Assembly (NCBI RefSeq): GCF_002086275.1
Contig: NZ_MVHT01000024.1
Span: 1-64,000, forward strand
Origin: Mycobacterium intermedium
GTDB lineage: Bacteria > Actinomycetota > Actinomycetes > Mycobacteriales > Mycobacteriaceae
Reading direction: 5' to 3'
Length of the DNA: 64,000 nucleotides
Shown here: one piece after another, positions 29,755 to 40,192 of the stretch
Layout of the letters: each line of letters starts with the position of its first letter
Position numbering within the stretch: the stretch's first letter is position 1
The notes under the pieces: model-generated
Databases searched by the model: none
Told to the model about the DNA's origin: nothing
The model's input: the letters and a program-made list of their open reading frames with translations, nothing else
Made by a program: the position numbers and the translations under genes

Positions 29755-31376
29755 GAGCCGCCTTTCACCTTGGCCTTCAACTCGTTGCGCAGAATCTTGC
29801 CGGTACTGCCGCGCGGCAACTCGTCGAGGAGGTGGATCTCGCGCGGCACCTTGTAGTTGGCCAGGTTGTCCCGCACGTGCTGCTTGAGTGCGTCGATATC
29901 AGCGGACGCGCCCGGCTCGAGCACCACGAACGCCGCCAGCCGCTGGCCGTACTGCTCGTCGTCCACTCCGATCACCGAGGCTTCGGCGACCTCCGGGTGG
30001 GCCGTCAACGTCTTCTCCACCTCGATGGGATAGATGTTCTCGCCACCCGAGACGATCATTTCGTCGTCCCGGCCGACGACGAACAGCCGCCCGTTCTTGT
30101 CCAGGTAGCCGACATCGCCGGAGGACATGAATCCGGCGTGGAAATCCTTCGTGGCGCCGGAGGTGTAGCCGTCGAACTGTGTCTTGTTGCGGACGTAAAT
30201 GGTGCCCACCTCACCGACGGGCAGCTCGTTGAATTCCGAGTCCAGGATGCGGATTTCGGTTCCCTCGGCGGGTTTTCCGGCCGTGTCGGGCGCCGCGCGC
30301 AGGTCCGCCGGTGTCGCCGTGGCGATCATGCCGGCCTCGGTGGCGTTGTAGTTGTTGTAGATCACGTCGCCGAACTGGTCCATGAACGAGATCACTACAT
30401 CCGGACGCATCCGCGAACCGGAGGCCGCCGCGAAGCGCAGGGAGCGGCCGCTGTAGCGGTTGCGGACCTCGTCGGGCAACTCCATGATGCGGTCGAACAT
30501 GACCGGCACCACGGCCAGGCCGGTGGCCTGGTGGCGGTCGATGAGGTCCAGCGTGGCTTCCGGATCGAACTTGCGGCGGGTGATCACCGTGCAGGCCAGC
30601 GATGACGCCAACACCAACTGTGAGAAACCCCACGCGTGGAACATCGGCGCCACGATGACGATCGGCTCCTCGGCCCGCCACGGCGTGCGGTCCAGGATGC
30701 CCTTGAGCACGCCGATGCCGCCACCGCCACCAGAATGCTTGGCGCCCTTGGGTGTTCCGGTGGTCCCCGAGGTCAGCATGATGACTTTCGCCTTGCGGGC
30801 GGTGCGCCGCGGTGCCTGCCCGCGGTGCTCGGCGATCAGCTTCTCGACGGTGACGTCGTGACTCCCGTCCGACCATGCCACGATGCGGGCGGCGTCGGGG
30901 CTGTCGGCCAGGGCGCGGTCCACCGTCGCGGTGAACTCTTCGTCGTAAATAACCGCGTCGACCTTCTCCCGGGTCACCACCTCGGCCAGCGCCGGGCCCG
31001 CGAACGAAGTGTTGAGTAGCAACACGTCGGCGCCAATCCTGTTGGCGCCCAACAACGCATCGACAAATCCCCGGTGGTTTCGGCACATGACGCCGACGAC
31101 CTTGGGAGTCCCGGACGGCAGGGCCTGCAGGGCGGCGCCCAACGCGTTCCCGCGGTCGTCGAGTTGCCGCCACGTCAACGAACCCAGTTCGTCGATGAAG
31201 CCGGGGTTGTCCGGGCAGCGCTGTGATGCGCCGGCGAACCCGGCGGTGAATCCCAGGCCCTCGCGGCGCATGGCCACCGCCATCTTGACGTAGCGGTCGG
31301 GCCGCATCGGCGCGATCATTCCCGCGCGCCGCAACGTGGAGACGATGCCCAGCGTCTCTTCGATTCGAGATACCAC
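29751..31376 (-). CDS. fadD12: Fatty-acid-CoA ligase FadD12
   Basis: Activates fatty acids to acyl-AMP and then acyl-CoA. The 541-residue ANL-superfamily enzyme has the P-loop IMLTSGTTGTPKGAKH and YNNYNATEAG. It also has the hinge region DVGYLDKNGRLFVVGRDDEMIVSGGENI, given here in pieces, and the catalytic lysine in PRGSTGKILRNEL. It sits between lipO (4-bp overlap) and the acyltransferase gene (3-bp gap), an order identical to Rv1428c-Rv1426c. Confidence 0.94.
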   Translation of the reverse strand: MVSRIEETLGIVSTLRRAGMIAPMRPDRYVKMAVAMRREGLGFTAGFAGASQRCPDNPGFIDELGSLTWRQLDDRGNALGAALQALPSGTPKVVGVMCRNHRGFVDALLGANRIGADVLLLNTSFAGPALAEVVTREKVDAVIYDEEFTATVDRALADSPDAARIVAWSDGSHDVTVEKLIAEHRGQAPRRTARKAKVIMLTSGTTGTPKGAKHSGGGGGIGVLKGILDRTPWRAEEPIVIVAPMFHAWGFSQLVLASSLACTVITRRKFDPEATLDLIDRHQATGLAVVPVMFDRIMELPDEVRNRYSGRSLRFAAASGSRMRPDVVISFMDQFGDVIYNNYNATEAGMIATATPADLRAAPDTAGKPAEGTEIRILDSEFNELPVGEVGTIYVRNKTQFDGYTSGATKDFHAGFMSSGDVGYLDKNGRLFVVGRDDEMIVSGGENIYPIEVEKTLTAHPEVAEASVIGVDDEQYGQRLAAFVVLEPGASADIDALKQHVRDNLANYKVPREIHLLDELPRGSTGKILRNELKAKVKGGS

Positions 31377-31379
31377 GGC

Positions 31380-32171
31380 TCAGCCCAGAATCGGGAAGCG
31401 TCGCTTGGCGGCGAGCTCGTTGAGCGCCTGCTGCATGACGAACCGCACGTGCTCGTCCACCTCGTCGATGTCGGGATTTTCGCCGAACTTGGCGGTGATA
31501 TCGATCGGTTCCAGCACCTGCGTCACGATTTTGCTCGGCAACGGCAGGTTGGGCGGGATCGGACTGGTCAGCCCGAACGGGAACCCGAACGACAGCGGGA
31601 GGATGTCGCTGCGGATCAACCGCTTCAAGCCCAGACGCCGAGCCAGCCAGGTGCCGCGGGTCAGGTAGAGCTGGGTCTCCTGCCCACCGATGGACACCGC
31701 GGGCACGATGGGCACCCCCGCCTCGATCGCGGTGCTGACGTATCCCTTGCGGCCATTGAAGTCGATGACGTTCTCCGCCGACGTCGGGCGGTAGGCGTCG
31801 TAGTCGCCGCCGGGGAAGACCACCACCACGCCACCGGAGCGCAGGGCAATCCCCGCGTTCTCCCGGTTGGCCCGGATGTAGCCCACCTTGCGGAAGAAGT
31901 CCGCGGTGGGGCCCATGAAGAGGACGTCGTGGCTCAGCGTGTACACCGGCCGGTCGTAGCCGAACTTCTCGTAGAAGTCGATGCTGAAGATCGGCACGTC
32001 CATCGGGAACTGTCCGCCGGAGTGGTTGGCGACGACAAGCGCGCCACCGGGCGGGAAGGAATCAAGGCCGTGTACTTCGGCGCGGAAATACGTCTTCAGC
32101 ACGGGGCGCATGACACTCATCAAGCGCTGCGTCGCGCCGGGGTCGAATTTGCCGATGTCGTCTTCGCTCAC
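31380..32171 (-). CDS. PlsC-like acyltransferase (Rv1428c-like)
   Basis: A 263-residue lysophospholipid/glycerol acyltransferase-family protein. The acceptor/catalytic block is ALVVANHSGGQFPMDVPIF, in which the usual NHxxxxD spacing is kept (NHSGGQFPMD), and the later FPGGDYDAYRP matches the glycine motif region. The C-terminal LPLPSKIVTQVLEPIDI also occurs in the family. It is first in the unit with fadD12 and lipO, which could supply acyl-CoA to it. The exact acceptor is unknown. Confidence 0.87.
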   Translation of the reverse strand: MSEDDIGKFDPGATQRLMSVMRPVLKTYFRAEVHGLDSFPPGGALVVANHSGGQFPMDVPIFSIDFYEKFGYDRPVYTLSHDVLFMGPTADFFRKVGYIRANRENAGIALRSGGVVVVFPGGDYDAYRPTSAENVIDFNGRKGYVSTAIEAGVPIVPAVSIGGQETQLYLTRGTWLARRLGLKRLIRSDILPLSFGFPFGLTSPIPPNLPLPSKIVTQVLEPIDITAKFGENPDIDEVDEHVRFVMQQALNELAAKRRFPILG

Positions 32172-32321
32172 TGAGGCTCCTTTGCCGACGAGTCTCTAGA
32201 TCGTAGCGACCTGGGCCGAGAGCACAGTGCCGGTGTCGCTGGTCAGAAAGTCTCCCGTTGCGGCCGGGACGGGTGCACAGTGATCAGTGGGCGAACGCGT
32301 CAGCGGAGAAGGGACGCAGAA

Positions 32322-33572
32322 ATGACCGGTGTCGACAGCGCGTCCATTCTGGCGATCGTCGAACAAATGGACAAGATTCGCGATGAGTTCATCGACGAAG
32401 TGTTCGAGATGATGAAGTCGGAGATCCGCGGCCTGAACTACGACACCCGCATGAACGAGTTGTGGCGGGCCAGCATCACCGAGAACTTCCTGGCGGGAAT
32501 TCATTACCTGGCCCGGAATGAGCCGTCGTCGTTGATCGAGGCACCGGCGGCCGCGTTGGCCTACGCGCGCGCGGCCGCGCAACGCGATATCCCGTTGGCG
32601 CCCTTGGTGCGCGCGCATCGGCTGGGGCAGGCGCGCTTCCTCGAGGTGGCGATGCAGCATGCGTCGGTGCTGGAGCCCGTCCGGCAGGCAGCGACGATCA
32701 TCGAGCTGGTAAACCGGGGGAACCGCCTGATCGATCTGGTGGCCGACCAGTTGATCATCGCCTATGAAGAGGAACACGATCGCTGGCTGAGCCGGCGCAG
32801 CGGCCTGCAGCAGCAATGGATCAGCGAGGTGCTTGCGGGTGCGCCGATAGACGTGGCGCGGGCCGAAAAGGGTTTGCGCTATCGGTTCGGTGGCAGGCAC
32901 GTCGCGGCGGTGGTGTGGGTCGGCGCGGACGTGCCCACCGTCGACGTGGTGCGACTGTTCGAACAAGTGCGGTCCTTGATCAGCGACGAATTGGACCCGG
33001 TAATCAGTTCGTTGATGGTGCCGACCGACGAGCGCGAGGCGCGATTGTGGTTTTCGTCGGTGCGAACCCCCGACGCGGCACGCCTGCGCGCGGCGTTCAG
33101 CCGGGCGGGGATCCGGGCGCGGTCGGCGTTTGGTCGGGTGGAGGCCGGCCTGTCCGGGTTCCGGGCATCGATGAAGCAGGCCGAACGGGTCAAGGCGGTG
33201 GCCGTCGCCGGGTGCGGTCGCATCGGCGAGCGTGTCCTCTTCTATCGCGACGTCGCACCGATCGCATTGATGGCCGACGACGTGGATGAGCTGCGGCGCT
33301 TCGTTGCCGAGACGCTGGGCGACCTTGCCGCCGACGACGAGCGGTGCGGTTGGCTGCGGGAAACGTTGCGCGAGTTCCTGGCCCGCAATCGTAGCTACGT
33401 AGCGACGGCCGAGGCTATGACATTGCACCGCAACACCATTCAGTATCGGGTAGGGCAGGCGATGGAGACCTGCGGGCAGGATTTCGACGATCCCGATGCG
33501 GTGTTCGCCGTGCAGACGGCGTTGGAGATCTGCCGGTGGATGGCACCGGCTGTGCTGCGCGCACAACCCTGA
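32322..33572 (+). CDS. PucR/CdaR-type transcriptional regulator (Rv1429-like)
   Basis: A 416-residue regulator. The C-terminal PucR helix-turn-helix is clear (FLARNRSYVATAEAMTLHRNTIQYRVGQA, shown in part: TLHRNTIQYRVGQAM), while the N-terminal two thirds form a family-specific sensor region with RsbRD-like helices (VEQMDKIRDEFIDEVFEMMK). ATG 32322 is preceded by GGAGAAGG; GTG 32280 would add 14 residues without a ribosome site. It is divergent from the acyltransferase-fadD12-lipO unit (150 bp apart) and might regulate it or the downstream genes; this is inference. Confidence 0.87.
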   Translation: MTGVDSASILAIVEQMDKIRDEFIDEVFEMMKSEIRGLNYDTRMNELWRASITENFLAGIHYLARNEPSSLIEAPAAALAYARAAAQRDIPLAPLVRAHRLGQARFLEVAMQHASVLEPVRQAATIIELVNRGNRLIDLVADQLIIAYEEEHDRWLSRRSGLQQQWISEVLAGAPIDVARAEKGLRYRFGGRHVAAVVWVGADVPTVDVVRLFEQVRSLISDELDPVISSLMVPTDEREARLWFSSVRTPDAARLRAAFSRAGIRARSAFGRVEAGLSGFRASMKQAERVKAVAVAGCGRIGERVLFYRDVAPIALMADDVDELRRFVAETLGDLAADDERCGWLRETLREFLARNRSYVATAEAMTLHRNTIQYRVGQAMETCGQDFDDPDAVFAVQTALEICRWMAPAVLRAQP

Positions 33573-33670
33573 GCTGCACTTTCGGCATCGGCGCACAAGG
33601 GTGCACCGGCCCCTCGGCGATAGCGTTTGCCCACGTCAAAAGGTGAAAACGCAAACGAGGAGAGGCGGAC

Positions 33671-33976
33671 TTGGACGGGCCGGCCGCAGGCACTGACCGG
33701 CGCGAGGCCGAACACTTTCTGCTTCTGCTCGCTCAGATCTGTAAACGCACCAACCTGCAGATCGTCAGCTACCAACGGGCGGTCGACGCCGCGGTAGCCG
33801 CCGGTCGCCACCAACAGGCCTGCGAGCTAAGGGAATTGATGGGCATGACGCGACAGGATCGAGAGATCCTCGCTGACTTGATCGATCGTCTACAGGTGTC
33901 CGCCGATGTGTCGGTGGCTGAGGAGCGAGATCCGGCCGGGTGTCACGAGGGGTCACGCGTACGGCTACGCCCGTAA
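33671..33976 (+). CDS. Small helical protein, first of a paralogous pair
   Basis: A 101-residue protein starting at TTG 33671 with an AGGAG-type site (about 33657-33664). I do not recognise its family. The core, FLLLLAQICKRTNLQIVSY and later MTRQDREILADLIDRLQ, is predicted helical and is related to the next small gene (FLKLLARICRRINHRVDMY and LDERDRMIVEELTGQLQ). The last 20 residues are Arg-rich and unrelated. It sits between the PucR regulator and the DUF3556-like membrane protein. Confidence 0.65.
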   Translation: MDGPAAGTDRREAEHFLLLLAQICKRTNLQIVSYQRAVDAAVAAGRHQQACELRELMGMTRQDREILADLIDRLQVSADVSVAEERDPAGCHEGSRVRLRP

Positions 33977-34101
33977 TGGGGCTCGCACCAGCGTCGCCGG
34001 GTCCGTCTGGGTGGGGGCGGACCCGGTCGGCGTGTGTTCGGCTGTCTCCGTTGGGTATTAGCGCCCGCAACCAATACCAGGTCCGAGTCGAGAGAGGCAC
34101 G

Positions 34102-34353
34102 ATGAATCCGCCCAACACCACCGTCGATCAACATCAGACCGACGAGTTCTTGAAGCTGCTCGCTCGGATATGCCGACGCATCAACCACCGGGTCGACATG
34201 TACTACCGGGCGGGTGTCGCCTTCGACGGCGAAGCCCTCATCGAACGCCCCTGGGGTTTCGAACAGCTGGCTCGCCTCGACGAACGGGACCGAATGATCG
34301 TCGAAGAGCTGACGGGCCAGTTGCAGCGGCGCTTTCCGGCGGCGGCCGAGTAA
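34102..34353 (+). CDS. Small helical protein, second of a paralogous pair
   Basis: An 83-residue protein from ATG 34102 with GAGAGG at 34090-34096; the frame is open further upstream but without a ribosome site. It shares with the preceding ORF an N-terminal helix (EFLKLLARICRRIN) and a C-terminal helix (ERDRMIVEELTGQLQRRF), with a more hydrophobic middle (VDMYYRAGVAFDGEAL). No membrane segment or known motif is seen. Its function is unknown; the pair looks like a local duplication followed by divergence. Confidence 0.68.
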   Translation: MNPPNTTVDQHQTDEFLKLLARICRRINHRVDMYYRAGVAFDGEALIERPWGFEQLARLDERDRMIVEELTGQLQRRFPAAAE

Positions 34354-34578
34354 CTCGCCCATGGCCCGATCGATCGTCCCCACGCAGTGACGGAAGCCGG
34401 GCCCGCCGGTCGGGCGGCGGGCCCGGCTCCTCAGATGCGCTTGGGCGCAGCGGTTTCGCCTGGGGCGTACCGGGCCCCCCACCCACTCGCGGGACGTTGC
34501 AAACCCGGTCCCCAAAATCGAGGGGTTGGCCGATACATTGGACTGGCTATCTGGCATTGCACCTGGAACGAGGCCGCC

Positions 34579-36336
34579 ATGGGATTCATGTCACCGGAGC
34601 TTCCCGACGTCGACCGCGACAGCTGGCCCACCCTGCCGCGGGCAGAACGACTGAAAATCGTCACCCGGCACTGGGCCGAACACGGTTTTGGAACGCCGTA
34701 TGCGGTGTATCTGCTCTACCTGCTCAAGATCGCTCTATACGTCGCTGTTCCCGCCGCCATCATCTCGCTGACGCCCGGGCTGCCCGGGCTCAGCCACATC
34801 AGCGAATGGTGGTGGCAGCCGATCGTGTACCAGAAGGTCATCATCTTCACGCTGCTGTTCGAAGTGCTGGGTTTGGGCTGCGGTTCGGGCCCGCTGACCG
34901 GACGGTTCATGCCGCCGATCGGCGGTGTCCTCTATTGGTTGCGGCCCAAGACGATTCGGCTGCCCCCGTGGGGGGACAAGGTCCCCTTCACCAAAGGCGA
35001 CTCCCGCACCATCGTCGACGTCGTCCTCTACGCCATCGTGTTGATCAGCGCGGTGTGGGCGCTGCTGTCGCCCGGTCACGGCGGCTCCGTCACCGCCGCC
35101 GGCGATGTCGGACTGATCAACCCGGTGCTGGTGATTCCGACGATCGTCGCCCTGGCGTTGCTGGGTCTGCGGGACAAGACCATCTTCTTGGCCGCTCGCG
35201 GAGAACACTATTGGTTGAAGCTGTTCGTGTTCTTCTTCCCGTTCACCGACCAGATCGCGGCGTACAAGATCATCATGCTGTGCCTGTGGTGGGGGGCGGC
35301 GACGTCCAAACTCAACCACCATTTCCCCTACGTCGTGTCGGTGATGACGAGCAACAACGCGTTGCTTCGCGGCAGGATTTTCAACCCGATCAAGCACCGG
35401 ATCTACCGCGACCACGTCAACGATCTGCGGCCCACCTGGATACCGAAGGCGATGGCCCACGTCGGCGGCACCACCGCGGAGTTCATAGTTCCCACGCTGC
35501 TGGTGTTCGTCGCGGGCGATCAGCCGTGGCGGTGGTTCCTCATCGGCTTCATGGTGATCTTCCACCTCAACATCCTTTCCAACCTCCCGATGGGGGTGCC
35601 GTTGGAGTGGAACGTCTTCTTCATATTCTCGCTGTTCTATCTGTTCGGGCATTACGGGGAGTTGCGCGCGATCGACCTCCGTTCACCGTTGTTGCTGGCC
35701 CTGATCCTTGCCGCGGTTGTCGTCGTGATCGTGGGAAACATGTATCCCGAGAAGGTTTCGTTCCTGCCGGCCATGCGCTACTACGCCGGCAACTGGGCCA
35801 CCAGCGTGTGGTGCTTCCGTGAGGGTGTGGAGGAGAAGATCGAGGCGAAGGTCGTCAAAAGCTCTGCGCTCGTGGTCAATCAGCTGGCCAAGCTGTATGA
35901 CGAAGCGACGGCCGAAATCATGGCAGACAAGACCGCGGCGTTTCGGGCGATGCACACGCATGGCCGCGCGCTCAACGGTCTGTTGCCCCGGGCGATCGAC
36001 AATGAAGCCGAATACAAGGTGCGTGAGGGCGAAATCGTTGCGGGCCCGCTGGTCGGATGGAACTTCGGCGAGGGCCACCTGCACAACGAGCAGTTGCTGG
36101 AGGCGGTGCAGCGACGGTGCAATTTCGACGAGGGTGAACTCCGCGTCATCGTCTTGGAGGGTCAGCCGATCCACATCCAGAAGCAGTGGTACCGCATCCT
36201 CGATGCCAAGACCGGCTTGATCGAATCGGGCTACGTCGAGGTCAAGGACATGCTGACGCGCCAGCCTTGGCCCGAGCCCGGCGACGAGTTCCCCGTCCAC
36301 ATCACCACGCAGCCCGTCGTCCACGGAAAGTCGTGA
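34579..36336 (+). CDS. Multispanning membrane protein, DUF3556-like (Rv1431-like)
   Basis: A 585-residue protein of unknown function. It has about eight to ten hydrophobic segments between residues 38 and 395 (for example YAVYLLYLLKIALYVAVPAA, VLYAIVLISAVWALL, FFIFSLFYLFGHYGEL) and a soluble C-terminal domain of about 180 residues (from FREGVEEKIEAKV). ATG 34579 is the start that leaves a short cytosolic N-terminus (MGFMSPELPDVDRDSW). It overlaps the following oxidoreductase by 4 bp; the same pair exists as Rv1431-Rv1432. A joint role in lipid or isoprenoid oxidation is possible but unproven. Confidence 0.85.
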   Translation: MGFMSPELPDVDRDSWPTLPRAERLKIVTRHWAEHGFGTPYAVYLLYLLKIALYVAVPAAIISLTPGLPGLSHISEWWWQPIVYQKVIIFTLLFEVLGLGCGSGPLTGRFMPPIGGVLYWLRPKTIRLPPWGDKVPFTKGDSRTIVDVVLYAIVLISAVWALLSPGHGGSVTAAGDVGLINPVLVIPTIVALALLGLRDKTIFLAARGEHYWLKLFVFFFPFTDQIAAYKIIMLCLWWGAATSKLNHHFPYVVSVMTSNNALLRGRIFNPIKHRIYRDHVNDLRPTWIPKAMAHVGGTTAEFIVPTLLVFVAGDQPWRWFLIGFMVIFHLNILSNLPMGVPLEWNVFFIFSLFYLFGHYGELRAIDLRSPLLLALILAAVVVVIVGNMYPEKVSFLPAMRYYAGNWATSVWCFREGVEEKIEAKVVKSSALVVNQLAKLYDEATAEIMADKTAAFRAMHTHGRALNGLLPRAIDNEAEYKVREGEIVAGPLVGWNFGEGHLHNEQLLEAVQRRCNFDEGELRVIVLEGQPIHIQKQWYRILDAKTGLIESGYVEVKDMLTRQPWPEPGDEFPVHITTQPVVHGKS

Positions 36337-37766
36337 CCCGGGCCGGTGACAAGGCCGTCGTCGTCGGCGCCGGGCCCAACGGCTTGGCCGCCGCGATCCA
36401 CCTTGCCCGCCAGGGTCTCGACGTGCAGGTCCTGGAGGCACGCGACACGATCGGTGGGGGAGCGCGCTCGAGTGAGCTGACCCTGCCGGGGCTCATCCAC
36501 GACGACTGCTCGGCGTTTCATCCCCTCGGTGTCGGTTCGCCGTTCTGGCAGGAAATCGACCTGCAGAGTTACGGGCTGGCGTGGAAGTGGCCGGAGATCG
36601 ACTGCGCGCATCCACTCGACGACGGCACGGTCGGCGTGCTTTACCGCTCGATCGATGACACCGCGGCGGGGCTCGGGCCCGACGGCAAGCGGTGGCGACT
36701 GGCCGTCGGCGACCTCGCCCGTGGCTTCGACGAACTGGCCGGCGACCTGCTTCGCCCGGTCATCAACATCCCGCGACACCCGCTGCGCCTGGCGGCTTTC
36801 GGACCGCGGGCAGTGCTGCCGGCGACGGCCGTGGCGCGCTGGTTCAGGACCGAGCAGGCGCGTGCGCTGTTCGGTGGTGCGGCCGCCCACCTCTACTCCC
36901 GCCTCGACCGCCCACTGACCGCGTCCCTGGGGTTGATGATCCTGGCCAGCGGCCATCGCTACGGCTGGCCCGTCGCCGAGGGCGGCTCCGGGTCGATCAC
37001 GCGGGCATTGGGCGCCGCGCTGGCGGCGCACGGTGGTCAGGTCGCCACCGGCGTCACCGTCACCAGCCGTCGCGACATTCCCGACGCCGACGTCGTCATG
37101 CTCGACCTCAGCCCAGCCCAGGCCCTGGCGATCTACGGCGACGCGATGCCCGCCCGGATCAAGCGTTCCTACCTGCGCTACCGCGAAGGATCTTCGGCGT
37201 TCAAGGTCGACTTCGCCATCGAGGGCGATATTCCGTGGCGGAACCCGGAGTGCGCCCGGGCGGGCACCGTTCACTTGGGCGGCACGTTCGCCGAGGTCGC
37301 GGACACGGAACGGCAACGCGCACAGGGCACGATGGTCGAACGGCCGTTCGTGCTGCTGGGCCAGCAATATCTCGCCGACCCGTCGCGTTCGTCGGGCAAC
37401 ATCAACCCGATCTGGGCCTACGCCCATGTGCCGTTCGGCTACCCCGGTGACGCCACCAACGCCGTCATCGATCAGGTCGAACGGTTCGCCCCCGGCTTTC
37501 GCGACCGCGTCGTCGCGACCGTCAGCAAGTCCACCGCCGAACTGCAGGCCTACAACCCCAACTACATCGGCGGTGACATCATCGGCGGCGCCAACGACCG
37601 ATTGCAGGTCATCCTGCGCCCACGGGTAGCCCTGGACCCCTACGCAATCGGAGTGCCGGGCGTCTACCTGTGCTCGCAGGCTGCGCCGCCGGGTGCCGGC
37701 ATACACGGCCTATGCGGCTACCACGCCGCCGAATCGGCATTGCGCTGGCTGCGCAAGCGGCGCTGA
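36333..37766 (+). CDS. FAD-dependent phytoene-desaturase-like oxidoreductase (Rv1432-like)
   Basis: A 477-residue flavoprotein of the phytoene dehydrogenase/PYROXD2 type. The N-terminal dinucleotide fold is VVVGAGPNGLAAAIHLARQG with the acidic end of strand 2 (VLEARDTIGGGARSSEL). The C-terminal FAD motif is GVYLCSQAAPPGAGIHGLCG. GTG 36333 overlaps the stop of the membrane-protein gene. The substrate is unknown; no phytoene synthase is nearby, so a carotenoid role is not indicated. Confidence 0.9.
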   Translation: MTRAGDKAVVVGAGPNGLAAAIHLARQGLDVQVLEARDTIGGGARSSELTLPGLIHDDCSAFHPLGVGSPFWQEIDLQSYGLAWKWPEIDCAHPLDDGTVGVLYRSIDDTAAGLGPDGKRWRLAVGDLARGFDELAGDLLRPVINIPRHPLRLAAFGPRAVLPATAVARWFRTEQARALFGGAAAHLYSRLDRPLTASLGLMILASGHRYGWPVAEGGSGSITRALGAALAAHGGQVATGVTVTSRRDIPDADVVMLDLSPAQALAIYGDAMPARIKRSYLRYREGSSAFKVDFAIEGDIPWRNPECARAGTVHLGGTFAEVADTERQRAQGTMVERPFVLLGQQYLADPSRSSGNINPIWAYAHVPFGYPGDATNAVIDQVERFAPGFRDRVVATVSKSTAELQAYNPNYIGGDIIGGANDRLQVILRPRVALDPYAIGVPGVYLCSQAAPPGAGIHGLCGYHAAESALRWLRKRR

Positions 37767-37886
37767 GTCCTGGCGCTCACCACCCACGCTGCGGCCCGAC
37801 GCCGACGGGAGGGACGCTTGTGATGGGCAAACGGGGGTTGCCGTCCTAGCTGTCAGCGCACGCTTGAACCGACTGATCTAGGCTGA

Positions 37887-38951
<1,065 letters not shown>

Positions 38952-38953
38952 CC

Positions 38954-40192
38954 GTGGGCGTCCCGACTCTCAAAGAGCTTCTCGACGAGGGTGTTTCGGG
39001 TCGTGCGGTGCTGGTGCGCTCCGACCTGAATGTGCCACTCGACGAGGACGGCGCGATTACCGACTCGGGCCGGATCACGGCCTCGGTGCCGACATTGAAG
39101 GCGTTGCTGGATGCCGGCGCCAGATTGGTGGTCACCGCTCACCTCGGACGTCCCAAGGACGGGCCGGACCCCAAGCTGTCGCTGGCGCCCGTCGCCGCGG
39201 CGCTGGGTGAGCAACTGGGGCGGCACGTGCAACTGGCCGGCGATGTGGTCGGCACCGACGCACTGGCCCGCGCCGAAGGGCTCACCGAAGGCGACATCCT
39301 GCTGCTGGAGAACATCCGTTTCGACAAGCGGGAGACCAGCAAGAACGACGACGAACGTCTGTCACTTGCCAAGCAGCTGGCCGAGTTGGTCAGTCCCGGA
39401 GGCGCTTTCGTCTCCGACGGCTTCGGGGTGGTGCATCGCAAGCAGGCCTCGGTGTACGACGTCGCAACCCTGCTGCCGCACTACGCCGGCACGCTGGTCG
39501 CCGACGAGATCAAGGTGCTCGAGCAGCTGACCACCTCGACCGAGCGGCCGTACGCGGTGGTGCTCGGTGGGTCCAAGGTGTCCGACAAGCTCGGTGTCAT
39601 CGAGTCGCTGGCCACCAAAGCCGACAGCATCGTGATCGGCGGCGGCATGTGTTTCACATTCCTTGCCGCGCAGGGCTATTCGGTTGGCAAGTCGCTGCTT
39701 GAAGAACACATGGTGGAGACCTGCCGCAACCTGCTCGACACCTATGCCGACGTGCTGCGGCTGCCCGGCGACATCGTGGTGACCGAAAAGTTCGCCGCGG
39801 ACTCGGCCCCGCAGTTCGTGGCCGCCAACGCAATTCCGGACGACATGATCGGTCTGGATATCGGGCCGGGATCGGTCAAACGGTTCGCCGCGTTGCTGTC
39901 CAACGCCAAGACCGTGTTCTGGAACGGACCCATGGGCGTATTCGAGTTCCCGGCGTACGCCGCGGGGACCCGGGGGGTGGCCGAAGCGATCGTCGCCGCA
40001 ACCCAGAAGGGCGCCTTCAGTGTGGTCGGCGGTGGCGACTCCGCCGCCGCGGTCCGCGCGCTGAAAATCCCCGAAGACGCTTTCTCGCACATCTCAACGG
40101 GTGGCGGCGCGTCGTTGGAATACCTTGAGGGCAAAACACTTCCGGGCATCGAGGTGCTCGCAAGCGAACAGCCGACGGGAGAAGATTCGTGA
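38954..40192 (+). CDS. pgk: Phosphoglycerate kinase
   Basis: Makes ATP from 1,3-bisphosphoglycerate. The 412-residue protein has the substrate-binding [35 protein letters not shown], the hinge [15 protein letters not shown] and the nucleotide-binding [12 protein letters not shown]. Start GTG 38954 lies 2 bp after gap, and the stop overlaps tpiA by 4 bp. Confidence 0.97.
   Translation: MGVPTLKELLDEGVSGRAVLVRSDLNVPLDEDGAITDSGRITASVPTLKALLDAGARLVVTAHLGRPKDGPDPKLSLAPVAAALGEQLGRHVQLAGDVVGTDALARAEGLTEGDILLLENIRFDKRETSKNDDERLSLAKQLAELVSPGGAFVSDGFGVVHRKQASVYDVATLLPHYAGTLVADEIKVLEQLTTSTERPYAVVLGGSKVSDKLGVIESLATKADSIVIGGGMCFTFLAAQGYSVGKSLLEEHMVETCRNLLDTYADVLRLPGDIVVTEKFAADSAPQFVAANAIPDDMIGLDIGPGSVKRFAALLSNAKTVFWNGPMGVFEFPAYAAGTRGVAEAIVAATQKGAFSVVGGGDSAAAVRALKIPEDAFSHISTGGGASLEYLEGKTLPGIEVLASEQPTGEDS

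Noticed and set aside
34387..34578. N-terminal extension of the DUF3556-like protein
   Set aside because: The extra 64 residues are Pro/Gly/Arg-rich without a ribosome site; ATG 34579 gives the family length.
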